A stretch of DNA of 64,000 nt from Chionoecetes opilio (GCA_016584305.1 JACEEZ010013467.1:170001-234000), one strand, 5' to 3'; shown: positions 23,120-34,875, counted from the first letter of the stretch. Translations and numbers: made by a program. The notes: a model not told the origin generated them from the letters alone.

Positions 23120-24430
23120 AGATGCAGATTGGGGGTTTTGGGGGGAGGGACAAAAGTTCTTTTTACAGTGGAGAAGTGTTCAACCCTTGTGATGGTCGAA
23201 GGCCAAACAGGCCCCGACGGGCGCGTGATTGGCTAGTAGGTTTCCCTGGACCAGCCCACCCCTTGGGCTTTGGAGGTGAAGGGCGGGGAAAACACTGAAA
23301 ATCGACTGAAATGGCTAGAGCCGGCCTTAGCGGGCCGCTACAAAAGCGCCTGAAGACCGGTAAGGCGCTCTTTTCGCCTTACTCTATAGCACTTCTCAGC
23401 ATCTCCCCCTGGCCCATAGGGCTGCTGCCCATAACGACAGCCTTCAAAATTGGGGTCAGGATTTGACCTCTGTTATTTGTAATTATACCAAATGTCAATT
23501 ACTCACTTCTACTGACAGCGTAGTACCTAGCTGCCCTACATCACCTGTTAAAGTTTAATAGAAAGGAAACATTGTTTTCTGACTTTTCTCGAATGTTTGT
23601 ATTTGACAACATAAAGTTTCACTAGGAGGGTGAGTAACATTGGTAACAATTAATGTATGATAGTCATATATGTATGTCAATTGTTGACTGCATTAGATGG
23701 GGAAATAATAGACGATGATTTTGATATGCTAAACTGACCAGTATGTTGTATATTAGTGAAGTTATTGTCATTTATGTTGAAAGTTGTCGGCGAAACCGAA
23801 GTAATTTTTCCGCCTTTTTAAGGTTTTTGCCGATCCATGACTAAACTTGTACCAATTACTGCATTAATTGTTCTTATTACAATAGGCCATGTTATTCTTG
23901 TCACGTGGGCACTAAAATTAAAATTTTAACTACATTATTTGTGATTTTATGGACATTTTGGTAGTTTCGAGAAAGTCAAATATTTCGCGATCGACGATGG
24001 CCGCCATACGAACCCCATGGGACATTAGTTGACAGTGTTAACATTGATTTTGATTTCTAGACATATTTGTGCATCTAAAAAAGTAGGTCTCATTAGATTG
24101 TCCAGGGGGTGCACGTGGGGTCCACTGGGGGGAGATGCTGAGAAGTGCCTTAGAGGTAAGGCGAAAAGAGCGCCTTACCCGTCTTCAGGCACTTTTGTAA
24201 CGGCCCGGCTAAGGCACCGGCTCAGGCCTATGTACAGTCGATATTTCAGGCGCTTTTGCCCTGCCTTTACACCTCCAACGCCCAAGGCGTGGGTGTGGTC
24301 CGAGAATCCTACTAGCCAATCACGCTGCCTGTCTGAGCGCTGCTTAGGCAGCTTCGACCAATCACAAGGCTTGAACACTTTTCCACTGAAACAAGAATTT
24401 TGTGCCTCCCTCCCTCACACAAGCACCTAA
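23120..24430. mobile_element. DNA element with about 300-bp inverted arms
   Basis: Left arm 23120-23425 and right arm 24105-24430 are inverted copies, sharing CAGTGG...AGTGTTCAA, GTGATTGGCTAGTAGG, GCGCTCTTTTCGCCTTAC and CACTTCTCAGCATCTCCCCC. The left arm carries extra homopolymer bases. The 680-bp middle (23426-24104) shows no coding region. No target duplication was found, so the true ends may lie slightly outside. Confidence 0.75.
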
Positions 24431-25113
24431 CAGGGATGCGACGCTCGCCCCGGCGAAAATCTATTTTGTCACAAGTTTGACGTTCAACGCAGGTTTTGAC
24501 CACCTATAAATTTTTGCATTGGGACGTGCCACATACCATGATAACCGGAAAACTGTGCTGATTCCGAGATTGTGAGTAAAAATTTAATGCAAGCAAAATT
24601 ACAGAAATAAGGAGGAGTTGAATAAAAAAAGGTGAAAGAAAAAATGTTATACACGATTCATTTGCTCTCATTATCTTATTATACGTATAGTTTTACTGTA
24701 ATTTTTATACATTCATGATATGCACTAATGTCTCGTGAAGATGATGGTATGTTCAGTTGTCCTAAATATCATCTGGTAGTATATGATAATACCGTGTAAT
24801 AGTACAACATTTTAGTGCGAGTGAAGCCTCGTGTATATGTGTGTTAGGGAAGCATTCTAGACAAGCGTAACCATGTGAGTACTTTTTTCTCTTCTCTCCC
24901 CCGTCAGGAGAACTGTGTATTGTGACTTCTGTCATTAAACCAAGAGTGTAAATGTACAGTGAGTGTCAGTGACCTCTTTCCGCCTTGTGATTGATTACGT
25001 GTTATACACCCTTACTCGCTTCAGGTTATTCTACCGGATCTTCGTCAGGAGGTAAGTGTTACGTGGGGCGCCTTTGGGGTGAGATAAGACAGGTGAGTCT
25101 GTGAGTGTGAGGG
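24431..25113. other. Unassigned DNA
   Basis: No coding motif or repeat match recognised. Several GTGAGT/GTAAGT strings (for example 24870, 25052) could be splice donors but have no exon next to them. Confidence 0.4.
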
Positions 25114-28100
25114 TAGACCTGTTCAGAAAACATTTTTACTATTTGTATATCCTCCTGCACGGTTTCCAATGCTTTTTGACCTGGAAAAGTCGAAAATTAC
25201 AACATTATAAGCCAAATTGTCAGGAAACCTTTGCCTCATGAAGCATGAAGTTCTATTCTATACACGTTTTTCTGAACGCCATTTTTCGGAGCATTTTGAT
25301 GTTTGTTTTTGCCTATTTTTTCACCAATAAAGGGGCATAAGCAGGTTAAAGCAAGAAATTAGATGCTGACTGAAACATCAAAATGCATAGAAACATTTAT
25401 GGAAATATTACATGTGATATTTACAGACAAATTTTCAAAAAAATTAAACTAAATAAAATTTTTTCACTCTAGTCACAAATTCACAATGGTTTTAGCATGA
25501 CATCTAATGTCTGTTATGTTTGTTGCAGATCTGTTGAACTGCTAAAAAAATCCAGAGATACTTCACAAGATAATTTCACTATGGCAGTAAGCAAGGAGCT
25601 CCGAGGACGCAAAGTTGACATCTCAGAACCCTCCACCTGCAGTCCAGAGACAAAGCTTCACGCCGACCTGCTACTAGATTTTCTACAGAAACCTTCCGGA
25701 TCGGCTACCCATCATCCAGCATCAGTGGCTCCCAGTTACCCACCAACAGACAGGCCTTCCAGTACTTCCTCATCTCCAGAGTTTGCCAGAAATACGGGGA
25801 ATCCTAAGCATCAAGACCTCGCCAATGAAACAGTGGAGGCTATAAACCCCATTCTGGCAGATGGCTAGGATCAAGACCATGACCAAGTACAATGCACGCA
25901 GCATTTCATGACACTTCACAAAAAGCCAGAGATCTAGCAAGGAATAAAGGTAGAACAGGTGACCCTGGAGGGAAAAAGGAGTGCCTTTTCCTGGAATTAG
26001 ATAGCCTGTTCGCCCATAGGAGTTTCAGATGCCATCCAGGAAATAAAAGAAACCGATGCTATCAAGGGAGAAGAAGGACAAGGACATCAGTTCTACCAGG
26101 ATCAGAAGACAGAGAGAAAAGGCCCACATTCTGGTCATGAAAGATATTTGAGTCACGGTCCCAGCAGCAAGCAGAGAGGGCTGCAAGACTGCAGCAGGGG
26201 AGAGGAACAAGATATGAATTGTCAAAAAATTTCTACAATTTTTCAGCTGCCACACAGGCGAAGGACTGCTGCTGATGTGTCTACCTGGGCTGACCCAACC
26301 GACAGTGAAGGGAATGCAGAGGAACATGGATTACCAACAACCTCGTCCTGGATGTTCACATCACCAAGACACTGTGACTCTCACATTTCCCAGGAGGGTC
26401 ATGGAGTGTGTTGACATCTGCAGTACCGCTGATCGTCGGGGATTGTCTGACAATAAAGTGACAGCCTAGTCTCTGCTACATTGAAGGCTGGTGGAGCTGA
26501 CCTGGACAATTTTGTCATTCAACCTCAACAACGAGACGGAACAGGATGCTGAAAAGGGGTACCACATCAGCCAGGAGTACATGGCAGCATTTAGCGAAGA
26601 CCCTCCCAAGTATGCTGCTCTCCACTGGGATGGCAAGATGCTGAGAGATGTCCGGGGGAAGTGATCCTGGGACCACGTCAGAGACTCGGGCTGTGCTTGT
26701 CTCAGGACACCTGCATATCCTAAAGGGCAAGGCTACTGGGAGTACCAGTGATAGACAGCTCAACAGGAACGGCTCAGGCGAGGCATCCATGATTTGCTGG
26801 AGGCATGGGGGCTTACTGGAGTGATCACTGCCCTTGTGTTTGACACAAGGCCAGCAACAGTGGAGTACATCGGGAGCTGCCAAGCTTCTGGAGCAACAGC
26901 TTGACAGGAAGGTGTTCTACCTGGCCTGCAGACACCACATTCTGAAGTGCTGGTTGGGTGCTGTATGGGAGAATCTTGTTTGGCAAGGTCAAGAGCCCAG
27001 AGAATCCTTGGTTCAAGCACTTCAAGGACTTTTGACAAAATCTTACCACAGACAACCCTACAACCCTGTCCATCAGCACAAAGGGTTGAATAAAAGAAGA
27101 AAGAGTGCAAGGAAATACTACAGGAAATCCTGGGGTCGGAGAAGCCTCCTAGAGCTGACTACCGTGAGATGGCTGAGCTTACACTGATCGTCCTTGGAGA
27201 CACGCCTCCCGCGGAATCCACTGGAGTCGTCCTGGAGCCTTCATCAGGCCAGGTGGATGGCCAGAAACCTGTATTCTTATGAAGATGTTCATGTTTGCTG
27301 AGCAGCTGGAGTACGGAATGAAGAAAACTGTTTTGAAGCTGGAACGCCTGAACCTCTTCCTAGGACTGTTTTATACACCCATTGGGGTGTCATCAACACT
27401 TGCTGCAGATGCTCCTGCAAATGATCTGCAGTTCATGAAGGACATGATGAAGTTCAAGAGAACAGATCTAGAGATTGCTCAGGCAGTGCTACAAAAAATG
27501 AAAACCACAAGTGGTACCTGACACAGGAGGTTGTGCCGTTTCGCTCTCTTCGGTAGCAGACTCAGTGACAAAGAGAAGCAGGAATTTCTGCCAAGCTGCA
27601 CGCCACTGAGAAGCCAGATAGCTTCAGACGAGGGAAACCTATGTTCCCTCAGGGTTTCAGCCAAGACGACGACTGGCTGATCTAGTTGGTCCAGAGAGTC
27701 ATCTTCTGCTTGACACCCTTGGCATTGAGTAGACTGGCTTCTGCAACCTGGCGACATGGCCAAGGAGTGATGACTACAGCAAGGCCCTGGAATATGTCAG
27801 CAATGTAAAAGTAGTGAATGACATTGCTGAGCGGGGAGTCAAGATGATGGGCTGATTTCGCAACTCATTACCAAGATTTTCAGCAAAAAAAGTACCTTCT
27901 TTAAACTGTGGAATACAACCGTGAGCGGGTTTGATAGCTTCAAGAAGCAAACTCTGAAAAATGACTGTGAAGTGTCCTTCTGACATAGACAATAGAGTTT
28001 TCTGCCACTTGAAAATAGTTTTTAGAGTCTTTGCACACATTTTTTGATGTCAAATTGTATATTTATGAAATTTATATGAAATTTTCAGAAATTTTTTTTT

Positions 28101-28420
28101 TTCTGGTTGATGTCTTTTTTTCTGAATGTTTACTTGGGTTGTTTTTTTCAGAAAAATATTGAAAATGCTTCAATTTGATACCCAATTTGTTGTTCTATCC
28201 CAATTGTAACAAAAGTCTCAGGTTTAAAAAAAGTCTGGCGGAAGGGAAAATTAGGCGCTTTTTTACTGTCGCGGGCTTAATATATTGAGGTCCAAGAGGC
28301 AAGGGTTCCTGACATTTTAGCTCAAAATGGTTGTGATTTTCGGCTTTTCCAGGTCAAAAGCATGGGAAACCTTGCAGGGGGGGTATAAAAATAGGAAAAA
28401 ATTGTTTCTGAACAGGTCCC
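25114..28420 (+). mobile_element. hAT-like DNA transposon (copy 2) with about 125-bp inverted ends and 10-bp flanking repeat
   Basis: The left end (ACCTGTTCAGAAAACA at 25117) and right end (reverse complement, to 28417) are inverted repeats that stay similar for about 125 bp, through GGTTTCC-ATGCTTTT, GACCTGGAAAAG and TGTCAGGAA. The sequence AGTGTGAGGG lies on both sides (25104-25113 and 28421-28430), a probable target duplication. About 10 bp is slightly longer than the usual 8 bp of hAT elements, so part of it may be coincidence or the group may differ. It holds a decayed transposase gene related to the one at 5052-7238. Confidence 0.8.
25529..27860 (+). pseudogene. hAT-like DDE transposase, copy 2 (frameshifted)
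   Basis: A probable acceptor (GTTTGTTGCAG, about 25529) opens a frame RSVELLKKSRDTSQDNF... to a stop at 25866. Further landmarks in other frames: YAALHWDGKML (D at 26629), TALVFDTRPAT (D at 26842), AKLLEQQLDRKVFYLACRHH with the Cys/His motif at 26927-26938, LAADAPANDLQF (about 27402) and NDIAERGVKMM (E at 27829). Spacing is D-71-D, 28 to the Cys and about 329 to the Glu, matching copy 1. Between landmarks the sequence differs strongly from copy 1, so these are two lineages of one family. Several stops and shifts; inactive. The RNase-H-like fold is inferred from motif order and spacing. Confidence 0.7.
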
Positions 28421-28430
28421 AGTGTGAGGG

Positions 28431-29530
28431 GCCCCGCGCAACAGTATCATAACTACGCCTAATTGAAAACAGTTTATTTGCATATGATCTTTATGTTATG
28501 AATACTGAATGAGATGAGAATTAATGGAAAACATAAACATTTACGGGGCGGATGTCAGATAAGAATGTATGCATGCGCGCGCTCTGATTTGCCAGGGTCT
28601 TGAAGGCTGCACCCAAGTAAGAGACAGAAGGTAACGTCACCTCCCTTTTGCCGCGCTGGGGGAAGTGACGTCAATAAGAATTGGGCCCCAGGGCTTAAAA
28701 AGTAGGACAGGTGAGGGGGAAAGGGGGGCGGGGTGTGGGAATAAGGGGAAGGGAAAACTAAGGCATAAAAGAAAAAAAAAAGATGCCGTTAATTCCCGGT
28801 GATATTACTTTTGCTGTGCCCGGGCCAGAACAGGGGGCACAAGAAAAAAAGGGGCATCGTCCCCAAAAGGGGTGGTAGGTAGAATTTCCCTCCCTCTACT
28901 CTTTCTCTCCTTCTTTTCCTTTGGCCTTCCTAATCTCTCTCTCTTCTCTTTTTCCCACGTTCCCTTTCTTTCGCCCCCTCGTTTTTCTCGTCTCCTCTCT
29001 TTGAGGTACAATTAGGTAGATTAATTAAAAATTTAAAATTTGGTTTTTTTGGCTTCATATAAGAGGGGAAGGTTAAAAGGAGAGAAGAATGAATGAGAAA
29101 GGGAGGCATTTGAAAAGAATGAAGAAGCCTATGGTGAGGTCATTGCCCCTGTAAAGGTAATGGGGCCCCCTTTAAATAATTCGGCCCCACGATCCCCTTA
29201 CGGGGCATGGAGTACTATTTTCCCCGAAAAGCCCTGGGGAATGACGGTAAATTTTTGTTCTTTACCTTGCTGCCCCCCCCCAAAAAAAATGTTTCGGGGT
29301 TTTTTTACCGGGAAAAAGTATAAAATTTTTAAAATCCGGACTGGGGAATTTCCGTATAAGAAAATGTAAACAAAATAAACTACCAAATAAATTGCTCCCT
29401 TTGCCGGGCTGACCCCAAACCAAACCTTAAAATTACTTAACCCACCTAAAAACCAAATCAAATAACCCTAATACTACCAAACCATTCCTGATAACAAAAC
29501 CCTAAACCCATTAAACCCATATTGGGGGGT
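28431..29530. other. Low-complexity and unassigned DNA
   Basis: Contains a GCATGCGCGCGCTCTGATT string near 28572, a TCTC-rich stretch (28890-29000), and G-, A- and C-runs from about 28660 on. No supported gene. Part of this block has the same homopolymer-rich look as 10.2-16.5 kb. Confidence 0.4.
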
Positions 29531-30010
29531 GTTGGAGGGGCTGCCCTTTAACTACCTCCGATGGTGGACTTTCAAGTGTATGGGATATGTCTATGCCTTG
29601 TGGGTGGAGAAGTTGGAAAAAAAAAAAAAAAAAAAAAAGCGCCCACCAAGGGAGGAACGGGCATTCTTCGTATCCAAGGTGGCAAGCATCCCTTTCGAGC
29701 GACGCAAGAGTGCAGCACGGAAAGTGTGAACGCCATTCGCTGCCTCATGAGTGCCATTAAGGTGGCCAAGCTTGACTTCTAGGACAGCGTAAACACCGAA
29801 GCTCAAGCTCATCAGGAGGTCAAGCTTTGCTGCCCGGAGCTAAAATGGCCTCTTGTATGGAGTGTGGTCAGGGTCGGCAATAATACATTTATCAAAGTAT
29901 ATGTGCTGGAGTCCTTCTTAATGTAAGGCCATTCCTGGGTAGCTATACAGCTTTCCACTTAAGACTTCTGTTTCTGACAAGGATTTAACATTGATTGGTG
30001 TACGGAGAAA
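29531..30010. other. Unassigned DNA with a 22-base A run
   Basis: A run at 29617-29638. Open frames to its right (to 29782) show no recognised domain. It could be the edge of a processed insertion but no donor gene is apparent. Confidence 0.35.
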
Positions 30011-30019
30011 GCTGCACGT

Positions 30020-30105
30020 CTACCTAGTTTATTTAGTTAACGCTAATTTATGCATGGTGCTTGATCAGAAAACGAAATATATCAATGGAAAGCTAATACC
30101 ATTTA
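30020..30105. repeat. Fragment of the 9161-10060 foldback family
   Basis: TTAGTTAACGCTAATTTATG and then CAGAAAACGAAATATATCAA match the reverse complement of about 9460-9550 and the opposite arm near 9600-9660. Confidence 0.7.
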
Positions 30106-30559
30106 CTATTACACGACTAATTACACTAATGCATGTACTTTTTCCCCATATCCAGTTGAAGATAATGAAAAGAAGCTATTCATTGTCAACTGTTGAATTC
30201 TTTCATAACAATAAGCCGCTCAATAAAGTTTGTCGAGAAATTGATCAGCCATCGAGCGAGTCTGTCCTCTGGCAGCCTTCACAGAGAAGTGTAGTCCAGC
30301 GATTGAGATTGTGCGGTGAGTGTTTATGGTGGTCAGCTGGTGACTGACACCCATCGATTGTCCATTTATTGTTAGTTACAAAGAGGATGTCTGTCCCGTT
30401 GTGAGTTGAATATCCAAGGGGTGAGGCAGACAGGGCCGCCACACTCACAGCAACACATGACACGTAAGTAGTGACAGGCAAGGGGGCCTGGAGGAACGTG
30501 GGCGGTATTGACTAACCCGCCAGCCAGGCCACGGTGACCGTGATACCTTGGGAACAAGT

Positions 30560-30670
30560 CAAATCCGGCCCCTAGTCACTCGGCCCCGGTCACTCCGGCC
30601 CCTAGTTCTCCGGCCCCCAGTCACTCCGGCCTCTCAGAGGTTCAACCCTAGTCACTGCGGCCTCCCAGAG
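30560..30670. repeat. TCACTCCGGCCCCTAG short tandem repeat
   Basis: Four to five units of 16-18 bp. The reverse complement (GGCCGGAGTGACCAGGGTGG) is repeated at 34770-34875, beyond the far end of the telomere-like palindrome. Confidence 0.8.
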
Positions 30671-30764
30671 CTGAGTGTACGTGTTTGCGTGTTCGAGCCC
30701 ATGAAGTGTGTACATTTTTAATGTTAATCTAGATATTAAAAAAAAACGTATGCTTGAGCTTGAT

Positions 30765-30874
30765 GCGGTAATTATGGAGGAGAGTTCACGTTCTTTTTCA
30801 GAGACACCAACTACTTTTTCTTGGCCTACAAAGGTGCTTTTTTCAAATGGTGCTAGTTTTTTTTGCCCCCAAAC

Positions 30875-30909
<35 letters not shown>

Positions 30910-31437
30910 AAACCTAACCAAACCCAAAAACCTAACCTAACCTCCCAACCAACCCAACCAAACCTTCCCTTTACAGGGTTTTAAAAAAAACCCAACCAAA
31001 CCCTTTACGGTTTTCAAAAAACCTAACCTTAACCACAAAAATACATTTTTTGGTTTTTGGTTTTTTGGTTTGCCAAAATAAAACTACACCATTAGAACAA
31101 GCACCTATTTGGGCCAAAAAAAAGTAGTTGGTGTCTCTGAAAACAAGTGAAACTCTCCTCCATATTAACCCTTGATGCTTTTGCGTATGCTAAAAAAAAA
31201 TTGTAAAAAAAAATAACCATAAAATAAAAAAATAATAATTAAATATAATTAAAAAATTTTAAAAAAGGGAAATACTTTTTGGACTCATCCCCTTCCCGGG
31301 TTGACTGAAATGAAAATACCGCACTGTATTGTATGCTTTTTGTATTCACACTGTAAAGGGTTTCCCGCGTGCGCTCGGCCTTGGTTAACCCACCGGCCGC
31401 TATGAAATATGAGTGCCTCAAAAAATTCTAAGTCCAG
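30765..31437. repeat. Inverted arms around decayed telomere-like repeat, joined to element T
   Basis: Left arm (about 30770-30860: AGAGACACCAACTACTTTTTC, then GGCCTACAAAGGTGCTT) pairs with 31070-31170. Between them are an A run and AACCTAACC-type units (30900-31060). Element T in minus orientation follows at 31262-31437. This is the same set of parts as at 22365-22900. Confidence 0.7.
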
Positions 31438-32158
31438 TCAAATCCACTCCCCAGCGCTTTCCCAGCTAGCTAGCCCCAGTACACCCTTGACTCAGCTTAT
31501 AATTTGTCCCGGTGTAAGGAACACTAGTTTGCATAATTATTTATATATGGGGTATGAAAGCTCAAAAATTTTTTACCACATCAACCTTTTATATTTTAAG
31601 CATAATTTCTAATAAACAATAGGGGAATAATTGGTTTCTAATAAAAAACTCGCGAGTATTTATTAGGACGGGGACGTCACGTTGGCGGAGGGTTTTACTG
31701 TTCAATTTTTCGGTTCATTCCTCACTGGCGGTCACGGGCACAGGGTTGTGGTGTGGTGCTTGTAGCTACGACTGCAATTTTATTAGGGGTGTAAAAAAGA
31801 GAAGCCAAAGGACTTTTTGTGTGCGCCACAACTCATTTTTTAAACAAAAGGTTATTGCACTTGATAAAAACCCCGCCAAAATTGGGCTTTATAGAAAACA
31901 TAGCAAATAGTTGTTTTCGAAACTACCACTTTTAAACGTGTTTAAAATCACCCCCCCCCGTCCTTTTTTAACATCGGTACCCCCATTTGCCACCCTCACG
32001 GTTATTCAATTTTTTAAAGGGAAGTTGAAAGGCTATTTTCTCATATAACATGTTTTTGTGATGTGGTTATGATGCTAGGGTACTTTAGGCTTAAATGTAG
32101 GGTGATAATTTTTCTGGGGATTTTCCTTAGATGGCTAGCGATTTTTCCCCAGATTGCA

Positions 32159-32160
<2 letters not shown>
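31438..32160. other. Unassigned DNA
   Basis: No coding region or repeat match recognised. Confidence 0.4.
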
Positions 32161-32162
<2 letters not shown>

Positions 32163-32224
<62 letters not shown>

Positions 32225-32250
32225 TATATATATATATAATATATATAATA
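32163..32250. repeat. 58-base T run followed by TA repeat
   Basis: T homopolymer 32163-32220, then imperfect TA to about 32250. It could be the tail of a minus-strand retroposed copy. Confidence 0.9.
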
Positions 32251-32496
32251 TATCCCTTTACTTTCTCAAGTCGTATCACAACTAAGGTTAGGTTAGCAAC
32301 TTGTAGGGGGTTATAGTAAGGTTATGTTAGTTACGGTAAAACTTTGGAAGAAGTCCTTCACCCCTATCTTTTTTTTCTTCCCCCTATAGCCAACAAGCCT
32401 GGGGAACTGGCGGGAATACGGGGTTTTTGGGTGGGGGAAGCAAATATAAGTGATTTATGGCTCCCAAAAAAATCATCAAAGTCACTATATGTAAAA

Positions 32497-33003
32497 ATCT
32501 AACCTAACCTAACCTTAACCACAAAGTATACCTAACCTAACCTAACCTAACCTTAACCACAAAGTATACCTAACCTAACCTAACCTAACCTTAACCACAA
32601 AGTATACCTAACCTAACCTAACCTTAACCACAAAGTAAACCTAACCTTAACCACAAAGTATACCTAACCTAACCTTAACCACAAAGTATACCTAACCTAA
32701 CCTAACCTTAACCACAAAGTATACCTAACCTAACCTTAACCACAAAGTATACCTAACCTAACCTAACCTTAACCACAAAGTATACCTAACCGAACCTAAC
32801 CTAACCTTAACCACAAAGTATACCTAACCTAACCTAACCTTAACCACAAAGTATACCTAACCTAACCTTAACCACAAAGTATACCTAACCTTAACCACGA
32901 AGTATACCTAACCTAACCTAACCTTAACCACAAAGTATACCTAACCTAACCTAACCTAACCTTAACCACAAAGTATACCTAACCTAACCTAACCTAACCT
33001 AAC
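32497..33003. repeat. Compound telomere-like satellite, left array
   Basis: About 16 units, each TTAACCACAAAGTATA plus two to four CCTAA pentamers. It ends CCTAACT exactly where element T (GGACTTAGAATTTTTTG) begins. Confidence 0.95.
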
Positions 33004-33171
33004 TGGACTTAGAATTTTTTGAGGCACCTCATATTTCATAGCGGCCGTGTGGGTTAACCAAGGCCGAGCGCATGCTGGAACCTTTACAGATGTGAAGTAC
33101 AATAAGCATACAATACAGTGCGGTAGTTCATTTCAGTCAAAGCCGGAAGGATGAGTTCCAAAGTATTTCCT
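33004..33171 (+). repeat. Element T, copy 3
   Basis: A 168-bp non-coding unit; reference copy for the four in the window. Confidence 0.9.
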
Positions 33172-33366
33172 TAGTTACTTTTAGGGGGTTATAGTGAGGT
33201 TAAGTTAGTTACTTTCAAGGGGTTATAGTTAGGTTAGGTTAGTTACTTTTAAGGGGTTATAGTTAGGTTAGGTTAGTTACTTTAAAGGGATTATAGTAAG
33301 GTTAAGTTAGTAACTTTTAGAGGGTTATAGTGAAGTTAAGTTAGTAACTTTTAGGGGGTTATAGTG
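33172..33366. repeat. TTAGTTACTTTTAGGGGGTTATAGTNAGG tandem repeat
   Basis: Six to seven units of about 28-37 bp at the palindrome centre; a related unit also lies just outside the left arm (32300-32332). Confidence 0.85.
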
Positions 33367-33429
33367 GTATCCGTTGATTCGGGCCGCCAGTTGAAACAGG
33401 CCGCCCATAGTAGCATGCATACCCAGCAG

Positions 33430-33624
33430 ACAGTATACTTTGTGGTTAAGGTTAGGTTAGGTTAGGTATACTTTGTGGTTAAGGTTAGGTTAGGTTCGGT
33501 TAGGTATACTTTGTGGTTAAGGTTAGGTTAGGTATACTTTGTGGTTAAGGTTAGGTTAGGCTAGGTTAGGTATACTTTGTGGTTAAGGTTAGGCTAGGTA
33601 TACTTTGTGGTTAAGGTTAGGGAA
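33430..33624. repeat. Telomere-like satellite, central inverted array
   Basis: TATACTTTGTGGTTAAGG plus TTAGG pentamers, opposite in orientation to the left array; preceded by a short unique segment (33367-33429). Confidence 0.9.
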
Positions 33625-33792
33625 ATACTTTGGAACTCATCCTTCCGGCTTTGACTGAAATGAACTACCGCACTGTATTGTATGCTTATTGTACTTCACA
33701 TCTGTAAAGGTTCCAGCGTGCGCTCAGCCTTGGTTAACCCACATGGCCGCTATGAAATATGAGGTGCCTCAAAAAATTCTAAGTCCAGTTAG
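33625..33792 (-). repeat. Element T, copy 4
   Basis: Reverse complement of 33004-33171 with few differences; joins TTAGG repeats directly at CCAGTTAGG. Confidence 0.9.
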
Positions 33793-34165
33793 GTTAGGTT
33801 AGGTTAGGTATACTTTGTGGTTAAGGTTAGGTTAGGTTAGGTATACTTTGTGGTTAAGGTTAGGTTAGGTTAGGTTATACTTTGTGGTTAAGGTTAGGTA
33901 TACTTTGTGGTTAAGGTTGGTTAGTTAGGTTAGGTATACTTTGTGGTTAAGGTTAGGTTAGGTATACTTTGTGGTTAAGGTTAGGTTAGGTATACTTTGT
34001 GGTTAAGGTTAGGTATACTTTGTGGTTAAGGTTAGGTTAGGTATACTTTGTGGTGAAGGTTCGGTTAGGTATACTTTGTGTTTTGTGGTTAAGGTTAGGT
34101 TAGGTATACTTTGTGGTTAAGGTTAGGTTAGGTTAGGTTAGGTATACTTTGTGGTTAAGGTTAGG
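33793..34165. repeat. Compound telomere-like satellite, right array
   Basis: TTAGG pentamers and TATACTTTGTGGTTAAGG spacers; mirror of the left array. Confidence 0.95.
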
Positions 34166-34340
34166 TTAGGTTAGATTTTTACATATAGTGACTTGATGAT
34201 TTTTTTGGGAGCTATAAATCACTTATATTTGCTTCCCCCACCCAAAAACCCCGTATTCCCGCCAGTTCCCCAGGCTTGTTGGCTATAGGGGGAAGAAAAA
34301 AAAGATAGGGGTGAAGGACTTCTTCCAAAGTTTTACCGTT

Positions 34341-34625
34341 TTTTTTCGGGCGACGACGACAGCGGTATGACACTCAGTAAATACACACTAGATGGCGACT
34401 TGACTGTTGGTAGCCACTTTGTAGATATTTTTGTAATTTGTTCATTTATAGCCATAATATGACACAGATGAAGACACAAAATGACACAGACTCTCCAGAT
34501 AGCCCCTTCTAACTTTCCTGAAATCATGGATGTGCAAATGTAAGTATGAACGCCACCACACGTCTGTACATCAAAAAAAACGTTGTCCTAGCGACTTTAG
34601 CGTTATCTATGGTAAGTAATAAATT
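34341..34625 (+). repeat. Dispersed repeat R, copy 2
   Basis: Matches 43835-44120 over its whole length from TTTTTTTCGGGCGACGACGA to CTTTAGCGTTATCTA-GTA. Short minus-strand frames in both copies are similar but have no recognised domain. Confidence 0.85.
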
Positions 34626-34769
34626 AGTGAAGTGAAAGCCTATTACTATGTTCCTTATAGCCAATAGCCATTCCCTATAGCCAATCTAAAGTATTAGTGT
34701 TGGTGTGTGGCAGCATTGCAGAATAAGCAATATCACTTTCCAGTTTCCACCAACATAGCTTCATATTTT

Positions 34770-34875
34770 ATTGGCGGCTGGAGTGACCAGGGTGGTAGGT
34801 CGGAGTGACCAGGGTGGTAGGCCGGAGTGACCAGGGTGGGGGCCGGAGTGACGGAGGGCCGGAGTGACTTGTAAT
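34770..34875. repeat. GGCCGGAGTGACCAGGGTGGTA short tandem repeat
   Basis: Four units; inverted relative to 30560-30670. Confidence 0.8.

Larger units (their letters stand above)
32333..34339. mobile_element. 2-kb palindrome carrying TTAGG telomere-like arrays and two copies of element T
   Basis: Outer arms of about 165 bp (32333-32497 and 34166-34339) are near-identical reverse complements, starting ACGGTAAAACTTTGGAAGAA. Inside each lies an array of CCTAA pentamers alternating with TTAACCACAAAGTATA (32497-33003; inverted 33796-34165), then element T (33004-33171 plus; 33625-33792 minus), then a 450-bp centre. No gene. CCTAA/TTAGG is the arthropod telomere unit. No clear target duplication was found; the right edge meets dispersed repeat R at a T run. 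Confidence 0.85.

Noticed and set aside
23120..24430. Paired host promoters (CCAAT boxes in both arms)
   Set aside because: The CCAAT motifs sit in inverted transposon arms and have no genes attached.
29529..29812. Histone-like or ribosomal-protein-like basic ORF after an A run
   Set aside because: The Arg/Lys content is suggestive, but no motif aligns with any family I know in either frame.
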